The notes: a model not told the origin generated them from the sequence alone. A stretch of DNA of 64,000 bases from Candidatus Cryptobacteroides onthequi (GCA_018066125.1 JAGHSA010000004.1:62001-126000), one strand, 5' to 3'; shown: positions 35,561 through 44,658, counted from the first letter of the stretch. Program-made: numbers and translations.

Positions 35561-36232
35561 ATGATCTGGACCATTATGATCGCCATAATGATTGTCAGCT
35601 ATATCATTCAGGCGGTCCTCAACAGCAAATTCGAAAAATACAGTCAGATCCTCAATCCCGGAGGACTCACCGGCGCGGAAGTGGCGGCTAAGATGCTCCA
35701 GGCACATGGCATCACAAACGTGAAGGTCACCTGCATCGACGGACAGCTCACCGACCATTTCAATCCTCTGGACATGACAGTCAACCTCAGCAGGGAGGTT
35801 TACACACAGCGCAGCGTCGCAGCTGCCGCCATAGCGGCACATGAGTGCGGCCATGCGGTCCAGCATGCGGTGGGATACGCTCCGGTCAAGCTCCGCAGCG
35901 CGCTTGTGCCTGTAGTGTCATTCTCCAGCAAATGGGTATCCTGGGTGCTTCTGGCAGGAGTGCTCCTCATCCAGTTCACACCGTCCCTGCTCTGGCTCGG
36001 AATCGCCCTCTTCGCCATGAGCACACTGTTCAGCTTCGTCACCCTCCCGGTAGAGATCAACGCGAGCAGCAGGGCCATCAAGTGGCTAGACTCGAACCGC
36101 ATCGCATACGGCGAGGCCAGGGAGCAGGCGGTGGATGCTCTCAAATGGGCAGCATACACCTATGTGATTGCAGCTCTGGGATCGCTTGCGACCTTGCTCT
36201 ACTATGTCAGCATAGCCAGCAGAAGAGACTAG
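35561..36232 (+). CDS. Membrane zinc metallopeptidase (YugP-like, Zn_peptidase_2)
   Basis: The 223-residue membrane protein has an N-terminal hydrophobic helix (about 2-20), a HECGH zinc motif at residues 94-98 (AAHECGHAVQHA), and hydrophobic segments at about 118-165 and 195-215. The LPVEINASSRAIKWL segment (about 165-180) holds the downstream glutamate typical of this family (PF04298). The family is widespread but its substrates are unknown. A TAATTTCG sequence at 35528-35535 could be its promoter box. Its stop overlaps the stop of the converging 78-residue gene by four bases. Confidence 0.88.
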   Translation: MIWTIMIAIMIVSYIIQAVLNSKFEKYSQILNPGGLTGAEVAAKMLQAHGITNVKVTCIDGQLTDHFNPLDMTVNLSREVYTQRSVAAAAIAAHECGHAVQHAVGYAPVKLRSALVPVVSFSSKWVSWVLLAGVLLIQFTPSLLWLGIALFAMSTLFSFVTLPVEINASSRAIKWLDSNRIAYGEAREQAVDALKWAAYTYVIAALGSLATLLYYVSIASRRD

Positions 36233-36465
36233 AAAAGTGTAGGATGATTTTCGTCCAGGCCCTCGAGCACACGCTCCATGATGGCCTGACGGAAAAGAGC
36301 AGATTTTGAAGAAACCTTGAAGAGGCGGCAGTATTCATCTATTGCCGCCATTTCTTTTTCATTGAAAAGGATTACCTGCCTCTGATTGCGCACAAGAGCC
36401 GCCTTCTGCTTCTCAAGGAAGTCAGGATCGACTGTCGGGACTGATCTCTTTTTTCGTGCACACAT
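36229..36465 (-). CDS. Small protein with a ribbon-helix-helix-like pattern
   Basis: This 78-residue protein starts with a basic segment (MCARKKRS) and contains a strand-helix-helix order (QVILFNEKEMAAIDEYC, then SKSALFRQAIMERVLEGL, about 30-68), reminiscent of MetJ/Arc-type DNA-binding proteins. It could be a transcription factor, but no database match was possible. A textbook promoter lies directly upstream and predicts a start of transcription at the initiating ATG. Its 3' end overlaps the protease gene by four bases. Confidence 0.6.
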   Translation of the reverse strand: MCARKKRSVPTVDPDFLEKQKAALVRNQRQVILFNEKEMAAIDEYCRLFKVSSKSALFRQAIMERVLEGLDENHPTLF

Positions 36466-36469
36466 GAAG

Positions 36470-36500
36470 CAAAAGTAAGTATAAAAAAGTGATTGTCAAA
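36470..36500 (-). promoter_or_regulatory. Canonical promoter (TTTG-N19-TACTTTTG) of the 78-residue gene
   Basis: On the minus strand, TTTG (36497-36500) is followed after exactly 19 bases by TACTTTTG (36470-36477), the full Bacteroidota -33/-7 pair. The -7 box ends four bases before the ATG, so transcription should begin at about the A of the start codon. Confidence 0.75.
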
Positions 36501-36504
36501 GGAA

Positions 36505-36801
36505 CTAGAGGATGGAAGCCACCACTCTCGCAAGCTGATCGGTGCAGGAAGTGCCTCTCCCATGGCAATCGACGCCTCTAAGCTTCTCGACTACGGTCTC
36601 GAGAGGCATGCCCTCAAGGAGCCGCCCTATGGCCTGCAGGTTGCCGTTGCAGCCTCTCTCGTATCTGAGGCCATGCACCTTTCCTTCCACCACCTGGAAT
36701 TCTATCCTCTCGGAACAGACCATTGCACTTGGCTCTGCCACTATGTAACGCACTCCGTCCACGGTCCTGTCCGTGATGATTCTGTAATCTTCTCCTGTCA
36801 T
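36505..36801 (-). CDS. TSCPD-domain protein
   Basis: The 98-residue protein is a stand-alone TSCPD domain (TIGR03905-like), which is otherwise found at the C-terminus of some ribonucleotide reductases and binds metal through conserved cysteines. Visible cysteines are in MVCSERI, RGCNGN, VDCHGR and the signature GTSCTDQLA near residue 84. It overlaps the upstream double-thioredoxin gene by four bases and is the last gene of the lon operon. The function is unknown; zinc or redox binding is likely. Confidence 0.85.
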   Translation of the reverse strand: MTGEDYRIITDRTVDGVRYIVAEPSAMVCSERIEFQVVEGKVHGLRYERGCNGNLQAIGRLLEGMPLETVVEKLRGVDCHGRGTSCTDQLARVVASIL

Positions 36802-37958
36802 TGAAATGAAATGTATTTATCTGTTACCACACCCTTTCTGTCCAGACTGATGATATGAGGAAGGGTTGTCAGGTCAAATGCATCGAACAGCATGCGCCCC
36901 CCTTCCAAGTCATCTGCCATGAAAGCGTCGACATCCACCATGAATACCTTCGTCTTTCCTTTGAGTACGGAAGGAAGCGCTTCTTTCTCTTTCTGACAGT
37001 TCGAGCATCCTTCAGAGAAAAACATCAGATATGCAGGTCTGCCGCGGAGGCGGCTGATGTCAAGTGTCTTGGATTTTGCGCCTCTGGCCGTGAGCATGGT
37101 TCCGGAAAGCTTCATCTCCGGGAGCCTGCTGCCGGCAGGATTGCGGTCAAGCAGTTCATCCTCGATCTTTCCGATAGTGACAAGCTGCTGCAGCGCCTCG
37201 ACTGTCAGACGGCGGCCCAGGATGGTCCCGTCCTTGTCCAGATAGAACATTCTCGGAGTCTGAAGGATGCCGTAGAGACGGTACATGTCGGACTCCCCTT
37301 CCGGATCCCACATATGGAAAACCCGGATCTTGTCCGAATCTATCTTGAACTTTTCCCCGATATAAGAATTCCACGCACCTCTGTCAGAACCCACATATAC
37401 GGCATAGAAATCCAGTTCGGACTCACACATATCCAGATAGCTGCGGAGAAGGATGGATTCGAGCCTGCATTTGCCGCACTCCGTGTCGTAGAAGTACAGG
37501 ACGCGTCGGCGTTCTCCCGGACCTCCGAGCGTTGCAATGCCGCCATCGATCAGTTCGAGGTCGATCACCGGAGACGGCATGCCTGTCAGGGTATTCCTGT
37601 TGAACTCCACAAATATGGATGCCTTCAGCTGTGCGTCGTCGGAAGCGAGTCTGACCTTGCCGGGACCGATCCACTCGTCATAGATGGCGATGGCGACAGT
37701 CTCCTCACCCATGACCCTGGAGTCTGAATAATGATCGAACAGCTTTGTGGCGACCCTCTGGCGCAGGATGGAGTCAGTGCACGAATTGATCAGGAATGAG
37801 CACTCATTCACCTTGACTTCCATGGACTCCCCTTCGATGGCCGCAACATAACCGTCAAGCATCGCATCCATCTTCGCCAGGGAGACAGAGTCCACCTGGG
37901 CTGAAAGGATGTGGCAGGACAGGAATGACGCCACCAGCAGATTGAGGATCTTACGCAT
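36798..37958 (-). CDS. Exported protein with two thioredoxin-like domains
   Basis: The 386-residue protein has a signal peptide (residues 1-20, ending ILSAQ), a helical N-terminal region (about 25-120, DUF5106-like), a first thioredoxin-like domain with CGKC at 161-164 in the context YDTECGKC, and a second with CSNC at 318-321 in SEGCSNCQKE. Both have the cis-Pro strand (TPRMFYL; TLPHIISL). TlpA-like redoxins of this type act in the periplasm on disulfides. Two active sites in one chain could relay electrons. It lies between coaD (8-base overlap) and the TSCPD gene. Confidence 0.85.
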   Translation of the reverse strand: MRKILNLLVASFLSCHILSAQVDSVSLAKMDAMLDGYVAAIEGESMEVKVNECSFLINSCTDSILRQRVATKLFDHYSDSRVMGEETVAIAIYDEWIGPGKVRLASDDAQLKASIFVEFNRNTLTGMPSPVIDLELIDGGIATLGGPGERRRVLYFYDTECGKCRLESILLRSYLDMCESELDFYAVYVGSDRGAWNSYIGEKFKIDSDKIRVFHMWDPEGESDMYRLYGILQTPRMFYLDKDGTILGRRLTVEALQQLVTIGKIEDELLDRNPAGSRLPEMKLSGTMLTARGAKSKTLDISRLRGRPAYLMFFSEGCSNCQKEKEALPSVLKGKTKVFMVDVDAFMADDLEGGRMLFDAFDLTTLPHIISLDRKGVVTDKYISFQ

Positions 37959-38424
37959 TCCAGTCAGGCATTGTAACCCCTTCGGAAAGGAACAGGCTGG
38001 TATCGCCGTGATGACGGAGGATGTCCCTGACTGCGGAAGATGAGATATGTGCGAATTCCTGTGCAGTCGGGATGATCACGGTCTCGATCTCCGGAGCAAG
38101 CCGCCTGTTGGCATCGGCGATGGAGCGCTCGGTCTCGAAATCGATCATGTTTCTCACCCCGCGCACTACATGATAGATGCCGAGTTCGCGGCAGATGTCG
38201 ATGGTCAGGCCGTCATAGTTGGTCACAGACACGCCTTCCAGCCCGGCCGTAGCCTGACGGATGATGTCGATGCGCTGGTCCACGGTGAAGAAGCCGCGCT
38301 TGTCCTGGTTGATGCCGACGGCCACGACGACCTCGTCGAACATGGTCAGGGCACGTTTGAGGATATTGAGATGACCCGCGGTGAACGGGTCGAACGAACC
38401 AGGGAAAAGAGCTTTCCTTTTCAT
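37951..38424 (-). CDS. coaD: Pantetheine-phosphate adenylyltransferase
   Basis: CoaD makes dephospho-CoA from 4'-phosphopantetheine and ATP. The 157-residue protein starts ALFPGSFDPFTAGH, with the nucleotidyl-transferase TxGH motif at 15-18. The closing ISSSAVRDIL motif near residue 128 is the family ISSTxVR signature. The frame extends upstream through the ung coding region, but the ATG at 38424 gives the family's usual start and length. It begins two bases after ung and overlaps the downstream gene by eight. Confidence 0.96.
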   Translation of the reverse strand: MKRKALFPGSFDPFTAGHLNILKRALTMFDEVVVAVGINQDKRGFFTVDQRIDIIRQATAGLEGVSVTNYDGLTIDICRELGIYHVVRGVRNMIDFETERSIADANRRLAPEIETVIIPTAQEFAHISSSAVRDILRHHGDTSLFLSEGVTMPDWNA

Positions 38425-38426
38425 GA

Positions 38427-39095
38427 CTACAGTTGCCAGTTGATAGGAGTCTTGCCTTCGGCAGCAAGAATTTCGTTTGCCCTTGAAAAATGGCGACAGC
38501 CGAAGAATGCGCCGCGGGCGAGAGGCGATGGATGTGCAGCCTCGAGCACATGATGACGGGAAGTGTCGATCAGGTCTTTCTTTGAGCGGGCGAAATTGCC
38601 CCAGAGCAGGAACACCACCCCTTCGCAGCGGTCGGAGATGCAGCGTATCACCGCATCGGTGAACTCCTGCCAGCCTATCCCCTGATGAGATCCTGCATCC
38701 CCGCTGCGCACGGTCAGGATGGCGTTGAGCATCAGCACCCCCTGTTTCGCCCATGGTTCAAGGTCGGGGCTGCCGGACATGCTTATGCCCAGGTCCGTGC
38801 TTATCTCCTTGAATATGTTCTTCAATGAAGGAGGAGCAGGCACTCCCTCAGGAACGGAGAAAGACAGACCCATGGCCTGTCCGTATCCGTGGTATGGGTC
38901 CTGTCCCAGAATCACGACCTTGACCTGGTCTACAGGGGTCAGGTCAAAGGCCCTGAATATGAGCCTGCCCGGAGGGAAGATGACCGTCCCCTGCGCCTTT
39001 TCACGGTGCAGGGTCTCGACGAGTTTCGCGAAATACGGTTTCTCGAACTCGGCGGCCAGTGCGGTCTTCCAGCTCTGTTCTATCCTTACTTCCAT
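38427..39095 (-). CDS. ung: Uracil-DNA glycosylase
   Basis: The 222-residue family 1 UDG removes uracil from DNA. Motif A GQDPYHG (about 64-70) has the catalytic Asp, followed by GLSFSVP; the uracil-binding VLLLWGN-like segment (here VVFLLWGNFA, about 160) and the DNA-intercalating HPSPLA loop (about 187) are intact. The start codon overlaps the lon stop by one base, so translation is coupled to lon. Confidence 0.97.
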   Translation of the reverse strand: MEVRIEQSWKTALAAEFEKPYFAKLVETLHREKAQGTVIFPPGRLIFRAFDLTPVDQVKVVILGQDPYHGYGQAMGLSFSVPEGVPAPPSLKNIFKEISTDLGISMSGSPDLEPWAKQGVLMLNAILTVRSGDAGSHQGIGWQEFTDAVIRCISDRCEGVVFLLWGNFARSKKDLIDTSRHHVLEAAHPSPLARGAFFGCRHFSRANEILAAEGKTPINWQL

Positions 39096-41497
39096 CAGAA
39101 GATATTTTCAATCACGTCCTGGATGGTCTTCACATACTTGAACTCAAGGCCCTTGATATAGACATCCTTGATATCCTCGATGTCCTTGCGGTTCTCTTCA
39201 CAGATGACGATGGTGGTGACTCCGGCCCTTTTGGCCGCAAGAATCTTCTCCTTGATGCCTCCCACAGGAAGCACTCTTCCGCGCAGTGTCATCTCGCCGG
39301 TCATGGCATAGTGGAGCTTTATTCTCTGGCCGCGCAGGGCAGACACCATCGAGCTCACCATGGTGATGCCGGCAGACGGTCCGTCCTTAGGGACGGCACC
39401 TTCCGGCACATGCACATGGATATCCTTCGAGGCGAACTCCTCCGAGGTCATGCCGGCAAGCTCGGGATGCGCCTTGATGTACTGATATGCTATGGTAGCC
39501 GATTCCTTCATGACATCGCCGAGATTGCCGGTCATGGAAAGGATTCCCTTGCCGCTGGAGATGGATGACTCCACGAAAAGTATCTCTCCACCCATCTCTG
39601 TCCAGGCGAGTCCGGTGACGACTCCCGGCACCTCATTGCCCTTCTGGCTGTCGTGGGAGTTTGTCGGCAGACCGAGATACTCCTTTAGGTGCTCCTTCTT
39701 GATCACTGCAGGATAATCCTGTTCGAGAGCGATCTTCTTCGCAGTCACACGGGCTATCTTAGCCACCTGCTTCTCCAGACCGCGGACTCCGCTCTCGTGG
39801 GTATAGTCATCCACCACTGCCCTGAGGGCTGCAGGGTCGATCTTGAGAGCCTTCTTGTCGATACCGTGCTCCTCGAGCTGTTTCGGGATGAGGAAGTGGC
39901 GCGCGATCTGCACCTTCTCCTCTGCGAGATATCCGGTCACGTTGATCATCTCCATACGGTCGCGAAGCGCTGGCTGAATGGAAGAAATGCCGTTTGCCGT
40001 GGTTATGAAGAGGACATTCGACAGGTCATAGTCGATATCCAGATAGTTGTCGTGGAAAGTCGCGTTCTGCTCCGGATCGAGAGCCTCGAGCAGCGCGGAT
40101 GAAGGGTCGCCCTTGAAGTCAGAGCTGAGTTTGTCGATCTCATCAAGGACGATGACAGGGTTGGACTTCCCGGCTCGTGCGATTCCATTGAGAATGCGTC
40201 CCGGAAGGGCACCGACGTAAGTCTTGCGGTGTCCGCGGATTTCTGCCTCGTCATGCATGCCGCCGAGGGAGATGCGTACATACTCTCGTCCGAGAGCCTT
40301 GGCTATGGATTTTCCCAGAGATGTCTTACCGACTCCCGGAGGGCCATAGAGGCAGAGGATAGGAGATTTCATATTCCCCTTGAGCTTGAGTACGGCAAGA
40401 TACTCTATGATCCTGTCCTTGACAGAATCAAGGCCGAAATGGTCATTGTCGAGCACTTTCTGGGCATGCTTGAGATCCAGGTTGTCCTGAGACATCACAT
40501 TCCATGGAAGATCGAGCATGAACTCCATATAATTGTACTGCACACTGTAGTCTGGAGATGACGGGTTGTAGCGCTCGAGTTTCGCGATCTCCTTCTCGAA
40601 AGCCTCAGCCACCTTATCCGGCCAGTCCTTCTGGGCAGCCCTCTCACGGAAGCGTGCGATATCTTCCATGTCGTCCATGCCAAGTTCCTCCTGGATGGTG
40701 CGGAGCTGGTTGTTGAGATAATACTCCCTCTGCTGCTGATCGATCTCCATCTTGACTTTCTGGTTGATCTCCTGCTTGATCTTGAGGTACTCGAGCTGGG
40801 CATCGAGAGCGGAAAGAAGATTCATCGCCCTCGCCTTGAGGTCGTCGTACTGGAGGAGATCCACCTTCTCGTTGTAGTTGTCAAGCTCTATCGAGGTGGC
40901 TATGAAATTCACCAGGAAACCGAAGTCGTCGATGGTCTTGAGTGCAGACACGGCCTCCTTTGATGCAAAGCCGGCGTTCTTGATGATCTGTCCCGCCTTC
41001 TCCTTGAGGGTCAGGGCAATCACACGCACGTCACTTGCATCCTCTTCGGAGAGATGCTCTTCAAGATAGTGGACCCTTGCAGTTATATATGGCTCATAAG
41101 AGATGATGTCATCGACTGAGATGCGCTGGAAACTCTGGAGTATGGCCGTGATGGTGCCGTCCGGCATCTCTATCGTCTTTACAATCTTAGCGACGGTGCC
41201 ATACATGCTGAGGTCCTCCTTCTGAGGCTCCTCCACAAGCACATCGATCTGCGGAACAGCTCCGATGAAAGCCCCGTGCTTCTCAGCATCCCTGATGAGT
41301 CTGATCGATTTCTCGCGACCTATAGTAATAGGATATACGGTGCCAGGGAAAAGTACCGCATTCCGGAGTGCAAGCACCGGAAGTGTATCGGGAAGATCGG
41401 CTTCATTGAACCTGATCGGTCCCTCTCCCTGCATGACGGGGATTATGTTCACTTCTGCACCTGCGGGAAACATGAATTCGTTGTATTTGTTGTCCAT
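39095..41497 (-). CDS. lon: ATP-dependent protease Lon
   Basis: The 800-residue protein degrades damaged and regulatory proteins. An N-terminal substrate-binding domain (about 35-240, [14 protein letters not shown]) leads to a coiled-coil with the [16 protein letters not shown] segment, an AAA+ module with Walker A GPPGVGKT (385-392) and Walker [10 protein letters not shown], and the C-terminal protease with catalytic Ser708 (DGPSAGIT) and Lys751 (GGIKEK). Spacing of Ser and Lys, 43 residues, matches E. coli Lon. It heads an operon with ung, coaD, a double-thioredoxin gene and a TSCPD gene. Palindromic TGGCAG elements upstream suggest stress control. Confidence 0.98.
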   Translation of the reverse strand: MDNKYNEFMFPAGAEVNIIPVMQGEGPIRFNEADLPDTLPVLALRNAVLFPGTVYPITIGREKSIRLIRDAEKHGAFIGAVPQIDVLVEEPQKEDLSMYGTVAKIVKTIEMPDGTITAILQSFQRISVDDIISYEPYITARVHYLEEHLSEEDASDVRVIALTLKEKAGQIIKNAGFASKEAVSALKTIDDFGFLVNFIATSIELDNYNEKVDLLQYDDLKARAMNLLSALDAQLEYLKIKQEINQKVKMEIDQQQREYYLNNQLRTIQEELGMDDMEDIARFRERAAQKDWPDKVAEAFEKEIAKLERYNPSSPDYSVQYNYMEFMLDLPWNVMSQDNLDLKHAQKVLDNDHFGLDSVKDRIIEYLAVLKLKGNMKSPILCLYGPPGVGKTSLGKSIAKALGREYVRISLGGMHDEAEIRGHRKTYVGALPGRILNGIARAGKSNPVIVLDEIDKLSSDFKGDPSSALLEALDPEQNATFHDNYLDIDYDLSNVLFITTANGISSIQPALRDRMEMINVTGYLAEEKVQIARHFLIPKQLEEHGIDKKALKIDPAALRAVVDDYTHESGVRGLEKQVAKIARVTAKKIALEQDYPAVIKKEHLKEYLGLPTNSHDSQKGNEVPGVVTGLAWTEMGGEILFVESSISSGKGILSMTGNLGDVMKESATIAYQYIKAHPELAGMTSEEFASKDIHVHVPEGAVPKDGPSAGITMVSSMVSALRGQRIKLHYAMTGEMTLRGRVLPVGGIKEKILAAKRAGVTTIVICEENRKDIEDIKDVYIKGLEFKYVKTIQDVIENIF

Positions 41498-41519
41498 ATA
41501 TGTCCTGTATAAGCATAAT

Positions 41520-41550
41520 CTGCCATTTTGGCAGAAGGCTGTTCTGCCAA
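41520..41550 (-). promoter_or_regulatory. Palindromic CTGCCA/TGGCAG cluster upstream of lon
   Basis: CTGCCA-TTT-TGGCAG (41520-41534) is an exact palindrome, and its right half joins TTGGCAGAA (41528-41536) to TTCTGCCAA (41542-41550), a perfect 9-bp inverted repeat with a five-base spacer. A further TGCCA/TGGCAG pair lies at 41580-41600. The cluster is 23-53 bases before the lon start. Similar TGGCAGA repeats precede grpE. A stress-responsive operator or promoter is the simplest reading. Confidence 0.55.
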
Positions 41551-41639
41551 TAGGCGCATGCAGTAATGGTCAATCTTCATGCCAATGAATGAGATGGCAG
41601 AAAACTGTCGCAATATAGGAAAGTTACGGGATAAAATCA

Positions 41640-41670
41640 TTTGGGTTTTTCTGAAATATTAGTAAATTTG
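41640..41670 (+). promoter_or_regulatory. Canonical promoter of the HU gene
   Basis: TTTG (41640-41643), 19 bases, then TAAATTTG (41663-41670): a full -33/-7 pair, 40 bases upstream of the HU start codon. The transcript probably continues through the 29-residue gene into rng. Confidence 0.75.
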
Positions 41671-41710
41671 CCGTCCATTTAGAAATTAGCGGATAAAAAA
41701 AGAAACAATC

Positions 41711-41989
41711 ATGACCAAAGCAGAAATCGTAAATGAGGTTGCAAAAGCAACAGGTGTTGAGAAAGTGACTGTCCAGACCGTCGTAGAGGCGTTCATGGAG
41801 AGCGTAAAGGGATCAGTGGAGAAGGGAAATCCTGTATATCTTCGCGGTTTTGGTAGCTTCATCATCAAGCATAGAGCACAGAAGGCAGCAAGAAACATCA
41901 CCCGCAAGACCACTATCACCATTCCTGAGCACAACATTCCTGCATTCAAGCCGGCAAAGTCATTTGCTGCTGCAGTCAAGGAAAAGTAG
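41711..41989 (+). CDS. HU-family DNA-binding protein
   Basis: The 92-residue protein is a bacterial histone-like protein that bends and compacts DNA. It has the whole HU pattern: N-terminal helices (MTKAEIVNEVAKATG), the GFGSF-containing strand LRGFGSFIIKHR (about 44-55), the DNA-clasping arm with RKTTITIPEHNIPAFKP (prolines at the intercalating position), and a Lys-rich end. It has its own canonical promoter. The two genes after it are closely spaced on the same strand. Confidence 0.96.
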   Translation: MTKAEIVNEVAKATGVEKVTVQTVVEAFMESVKGSVEKGNPVYLRGFGSFIIKHRAQKAARNITRKTTITIPEHNIPAFKPAKSFAAAVKEK

Positions 41990-42027
41990 TAACACAAAAT
42001 ATACACATCTTTTAAAACCATTTAATT

Positions 42028-42117
42028 ATGCCAAGCGGTAAGAAGAGAAAGAGACATAAGATGTCAACGCACAAACGCAAGAAGCGTTTGCGCCTGAACA
42101 GACACAAGAAGAAGTAA
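42028..42117 (+). CDS. 29-residue basic protein, AURKAIP1/COX24-like
   Basis: A 30-codon gene encodes a highly basic 29-residue protein (about two-thirds Lys, Arg or His) with KKRKRHKMSTHKRKKRLR at its core. It resembles the short AURKAIP1/COX24 (mS38-like) proteins found across Bacteroidota, which by analogy sit on the small ribosomal subunit. It lies 38 bases after the HU gene and eight bases before rng, so it is very likely co-expressed with both. Small size and absence of a recognisable ribosome-binding site mean it is easily missed in annotation. Confidence 0.85.
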   Translation: MPSGKKRKRHKMSTHKRKKRLRLNRHKKK

Positions 42118-42125
42118 ACCCGACA

Positions 42126-43685
42126 ATGGAGACTGAGATTTCTGTAAAAGATCTGTTTGTCGAGGTATCGGCGACAGAGGTTCAGATCGCTTTGATGCAG
42201 AATCACAAGTTGATCGAACTGAGCAGGGAGTCCAGTCAGGGTCACAGCTATAGCGTGGGAGATGTTTTTCTCGGAAGAGTCAAAAAACTTCTCCCCGCTT
42301 TGAATGCTGCCTTTGTCGACATCGGTGACAGCAAGGAAGCTTTCATCCACTATCTCGATCTTGGGTTGTATTTCAACTCATATGACGAGTTCGTAAAGAA
42401 AAGCAACCCCAACACTGATCTATCTGGCCTGTACAGTGACATCAAGGTGGGACCGGCTCTTGCAAAAGAGGGTCACATCGAGGATGTCCTGAAGGTTGGA
42501 CAGATGTTGGTATGTCAGATCGTCAAGGAGCCGATTTCCACAAAGGGATCCAGACTGACTGCAGAGATTTCATTGGCAGGAAGAAACATTGTGCTGCTCC
42601 CTTTCGCACAGAAAGTGAGCATTTCCCAGAAAATCTCCTCGAAGGAGGAGAAGAAGAGGCTCGAGACACTGGTCAAGAGCATACTCCCAAAGAATTACGG
42701 AGCCATCATAAGGACTGCAGCCGAGGGAAAGAATGCCGCGGTGCTTGTCGGAGAGCTCCGGTCACTCATTGAGAAATGGGAGTCATCCTGGAAAAAGATC
42801 GCGAAGAGCAAAGGAGTCAGTCTCCTCTTCACGGAGTACTCGAAAACAACTACCATCCTCAGGGATCTTCTGAATGAGGACTTCTCAAACATCTACGTCA
42901 ACGATGAGAAGATCTACGAGGAAACCAGAAAGTATATTTCTCTGATCTCTCCAGAGCAGGAGAAAATCGTCAAGCTCTATGACGGCAAAGAGCCTATCTT
43001 CGACCATTTCGAGGTCACACGCCAGATCAAGAGCTCATTCGGGAAGGTAGTCCCGATGAAGCAGGGTTCATACCTTGTCATCGAGTCGACGGAAGCGCTC
43101 AATGTCATCGATGTCAACAGCGGCATCAGGGCAAAGACCACAGACCAGGAGGAAAACACCTATGAGGTGAATCGATATGCAGCTGAAGAGATCGCACGCC
43201 AGCTGAGGCTCAGGGACATGGGAGGCATCGTCATTGTGGACTTCATCGACATGGAGACACAGGAGCACAGAAACGGCCTCTACAAATACATGGAAGAGCT
43301 CATGGCGTCCGACAGAGCAAAGCACAACGTGCTCCCGCTCACGAAGTTCGGACTGATGCAGATCACAAGACAGAGGATTCGCCCGGCAACACAGATCGAG
43401 ACCGCAGAGGTCTGCCCGGTCTGCAATGGAACCGGAAAGGTGGCATCCAGTGTCGTCATCGACGAGCAGGTAGAGAGGCAGCTCTCTTACCTTGTACAGG
43501 ACAAGGGCATCACGAATCTAGAGCTGAGGCTCAGCCCTATGCTTGGAGCCTATCTGACAAGAGGATTCAATTCCTACGTCAGGAAGTGGAAAAAGAAGTA
43601 CAAATGCAAGATCAAGGTCACAGAGGTGACCGACTTCACAGTCCTGCAGAATGAATTTTACAATGAGAAAGGCGAGAAACTTTAG
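42126..43685 (+). CDS. rng: Ribonuclease G/E
   Basis: The 519-residue endoribonuclease cuts single-stranded RNA with 5'-monophosphate preference and matures rRNA and mRNA. It starts with an S1-like domain (VGDVFLGRVKKLLPALNAAFVDIG, about 40-65). The metal-binding aspartates are Asp329 (NVIDVNSG) and Asp372 (VIVDFIDM), and the Zn-link is CPVC (430-433). The length fits RNase G rather than RNase E, as the long unstructured tail is absent. The stop codon lies within the terminator stem. Confidence 0.95.
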   Translation: METEISVKDLFVEVSATEVQIALMQNHKLIELSRESSQGHSYSVGDVFLGRVKKLLPALNAAFVDIGDSKEAFIHYLDLGLYFNSYDEFVKKSNPNTDLSGLYSDIKVGPALAKEGHIEDVLKVGQMLVCQIVKEPISTKGSRLTAEISLAGRNIVLLPFAQKVSISQKISSKEEKKRLETLVKSILPKNYGAIIRTAAEGKNAAVLVGELRSLIEKWESSWKKIAKSKGVSLLFTEYSKTTTILRDLLNEDFSNIYVNDEKIYEETRKYISLISPEQEKIVKLYDGKEPIFDHFEVTRQIKSSFGKVVPMKQGSYLVIESTEALNVIDVNSGIRAKTTDQEENTYEVNRYAAEEIARQLRLRDMGGIVIVDFIDMETQEHRNGLYKYMEELMASDRAKHNVLPLTKFGLMQITRQRIRPATQIETAEVCPVCNGTGKVASSVVIDEQVERQLSYLVQDKGITNLELRLSPMLGAYLTRGFNSYVRKWKKKYKCKIKVTEVTDFTVLQNEFYNEKGEKL

Positions 43686-43702
43686 TTTCCCGCCTTTCTT
43701 TT
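43667..43702 (+). terminator. Terminator overlapping the rng stop
   Basis: A 15-bp stem with one mismatch (43667-43681 with 43684-43698) and a two-base loop includes the last codons and stop of rng and is followed by four T residues. It lies between converging genes. The tight loop may open by a pair in practice. Confidence 0.75.
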
Positions 43703-43719
43703 GTCATACAGCAGATGAC

Positions 43720-44658
43720 CTAGTCGTGCCTGCCTATGCTTCTGAGATAGGATATGAGCATCTCGGGGCGGTCTGTCTGTATCATGGACACTCCCATATC
43801 GAGAAGGCGGCCGTAGATCCTGTCATACTCTTTCGTCTGGTAGGCGGCATCGTCATCCCATCCGTCACCTCCGCAGAGAGAAGCCCAGATCGTATTGACC
43901 CATACCTTCGAGCCCTTCGCGATGGCCTTGGCTGCAGCCTCCTCTATCCTGCCGTCCTGAGCAGGATAGCACATCTCGTAAGCCATAGGAGCCTCCTCCC
44001 CGTCAAGGAATGACTGGAAGAGAGTCTGGCCTGCCTCCTTATGGAGATCGATGATAGGCATATACATCATATTGTGCTCGTGCTCGCCGAACTTTTCCTT
44101 CACATCGGACATGAGTCTTTTTCCCTTGATGAGAATCTGGTCGGTAACGCCGAGTTCCTCAGTGATGGCCAGTACCATGTCATAGAACTGATAACCCTGG
44201 TCCACATTCACGCAGATACGGTCCTTTGCAGTCTCGAGAGCCTGCCTGAGCGTAGGCATCTTCAGAGAGTCTATGGTCACTCCGTGTGCCCTCTTCAGGC
44301 TGAACTGCATCAGTTCATCATAGGTATAGTCGCTCACAAGTCCCTTGCCGTTGGTGCAGCGGTTGATGGTGGCATCATGGCTGAGTACAAGAACGCTGTC
44401 TTTGGTAAGCTTGAGGTCAAGCTCCATGATATCAGCCCCCATGGCTATGATGGATTCAATGGCCGGAATGGAATTCTCCGGATAGTTTCTCCAGTCACCC
44501 CTGTGGCAGGCCACCACGACATACCTGGAATTCGGGTCCTGCATCTGGGCGGCAATCATCTCGGCGCGGTTTGCATACCGAGGAGCCTGAGCCGCCTGCT
44601 TCCCGCAAGATACGAGAGCGATGACGGCTGCAGCTAAAAGAATGATTCTTCTTCTCAT
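43720..44658 (-). CDS. Glycerophosphodiester phosphodiesterase, lipoprotein
   Basis: The 312-residue GDPD-family enzyme hydrolyses glycerophosphodiesters to glycerol-3-phosphate and an alcohol. A lipoprotein signal ends in LVSC (Cys18). The catalytic layout is intact: VACHRGDW (first His, about 50), MELDLKLTKD with the metal-binding Glu and Asp, and LSHDATINR (second His, about 93). The final VSMIQTDRPEMLISYL segment is typical of the family. It overlaps the lnt gene by four bases, so the two are coupled. Confidence 0.93.
   Translation of the reverse strand: MRRRIILLAAAVIALVSCGKQAAQAPRYANRAEMIAAQMQDPNSRYVVVACHRGDWRNYPENSIPAIESIIAMGADIMELDLKLTKDSVLVLSHDATINRCTNGKGLVSDYTYDELMQFSLKRAHGVTIDSLKMPTLRQALETAKDRICVNVDQGYQFYDMVLAITEELGVTDQILIKGKRLMSDVKEKFGEHEHNMMYMPIIDLHKEAGQTLFQSFLDGEEAPMAYEMCYPAQDGRIEEAAAKAIAKGSKVWVNTIWASLCGGDGWDDDAAYQTKEYDRIYGRLLDMGVSMIQTDRPEMLISYLRSIGRHD

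Noticed and set aside
41520..41550. Sigma-54 promoter before lon (TGGCA ... GC)
   Set aside because: The GG and GC pairs are not at the required ten-base spacing, and no activator site was seen.
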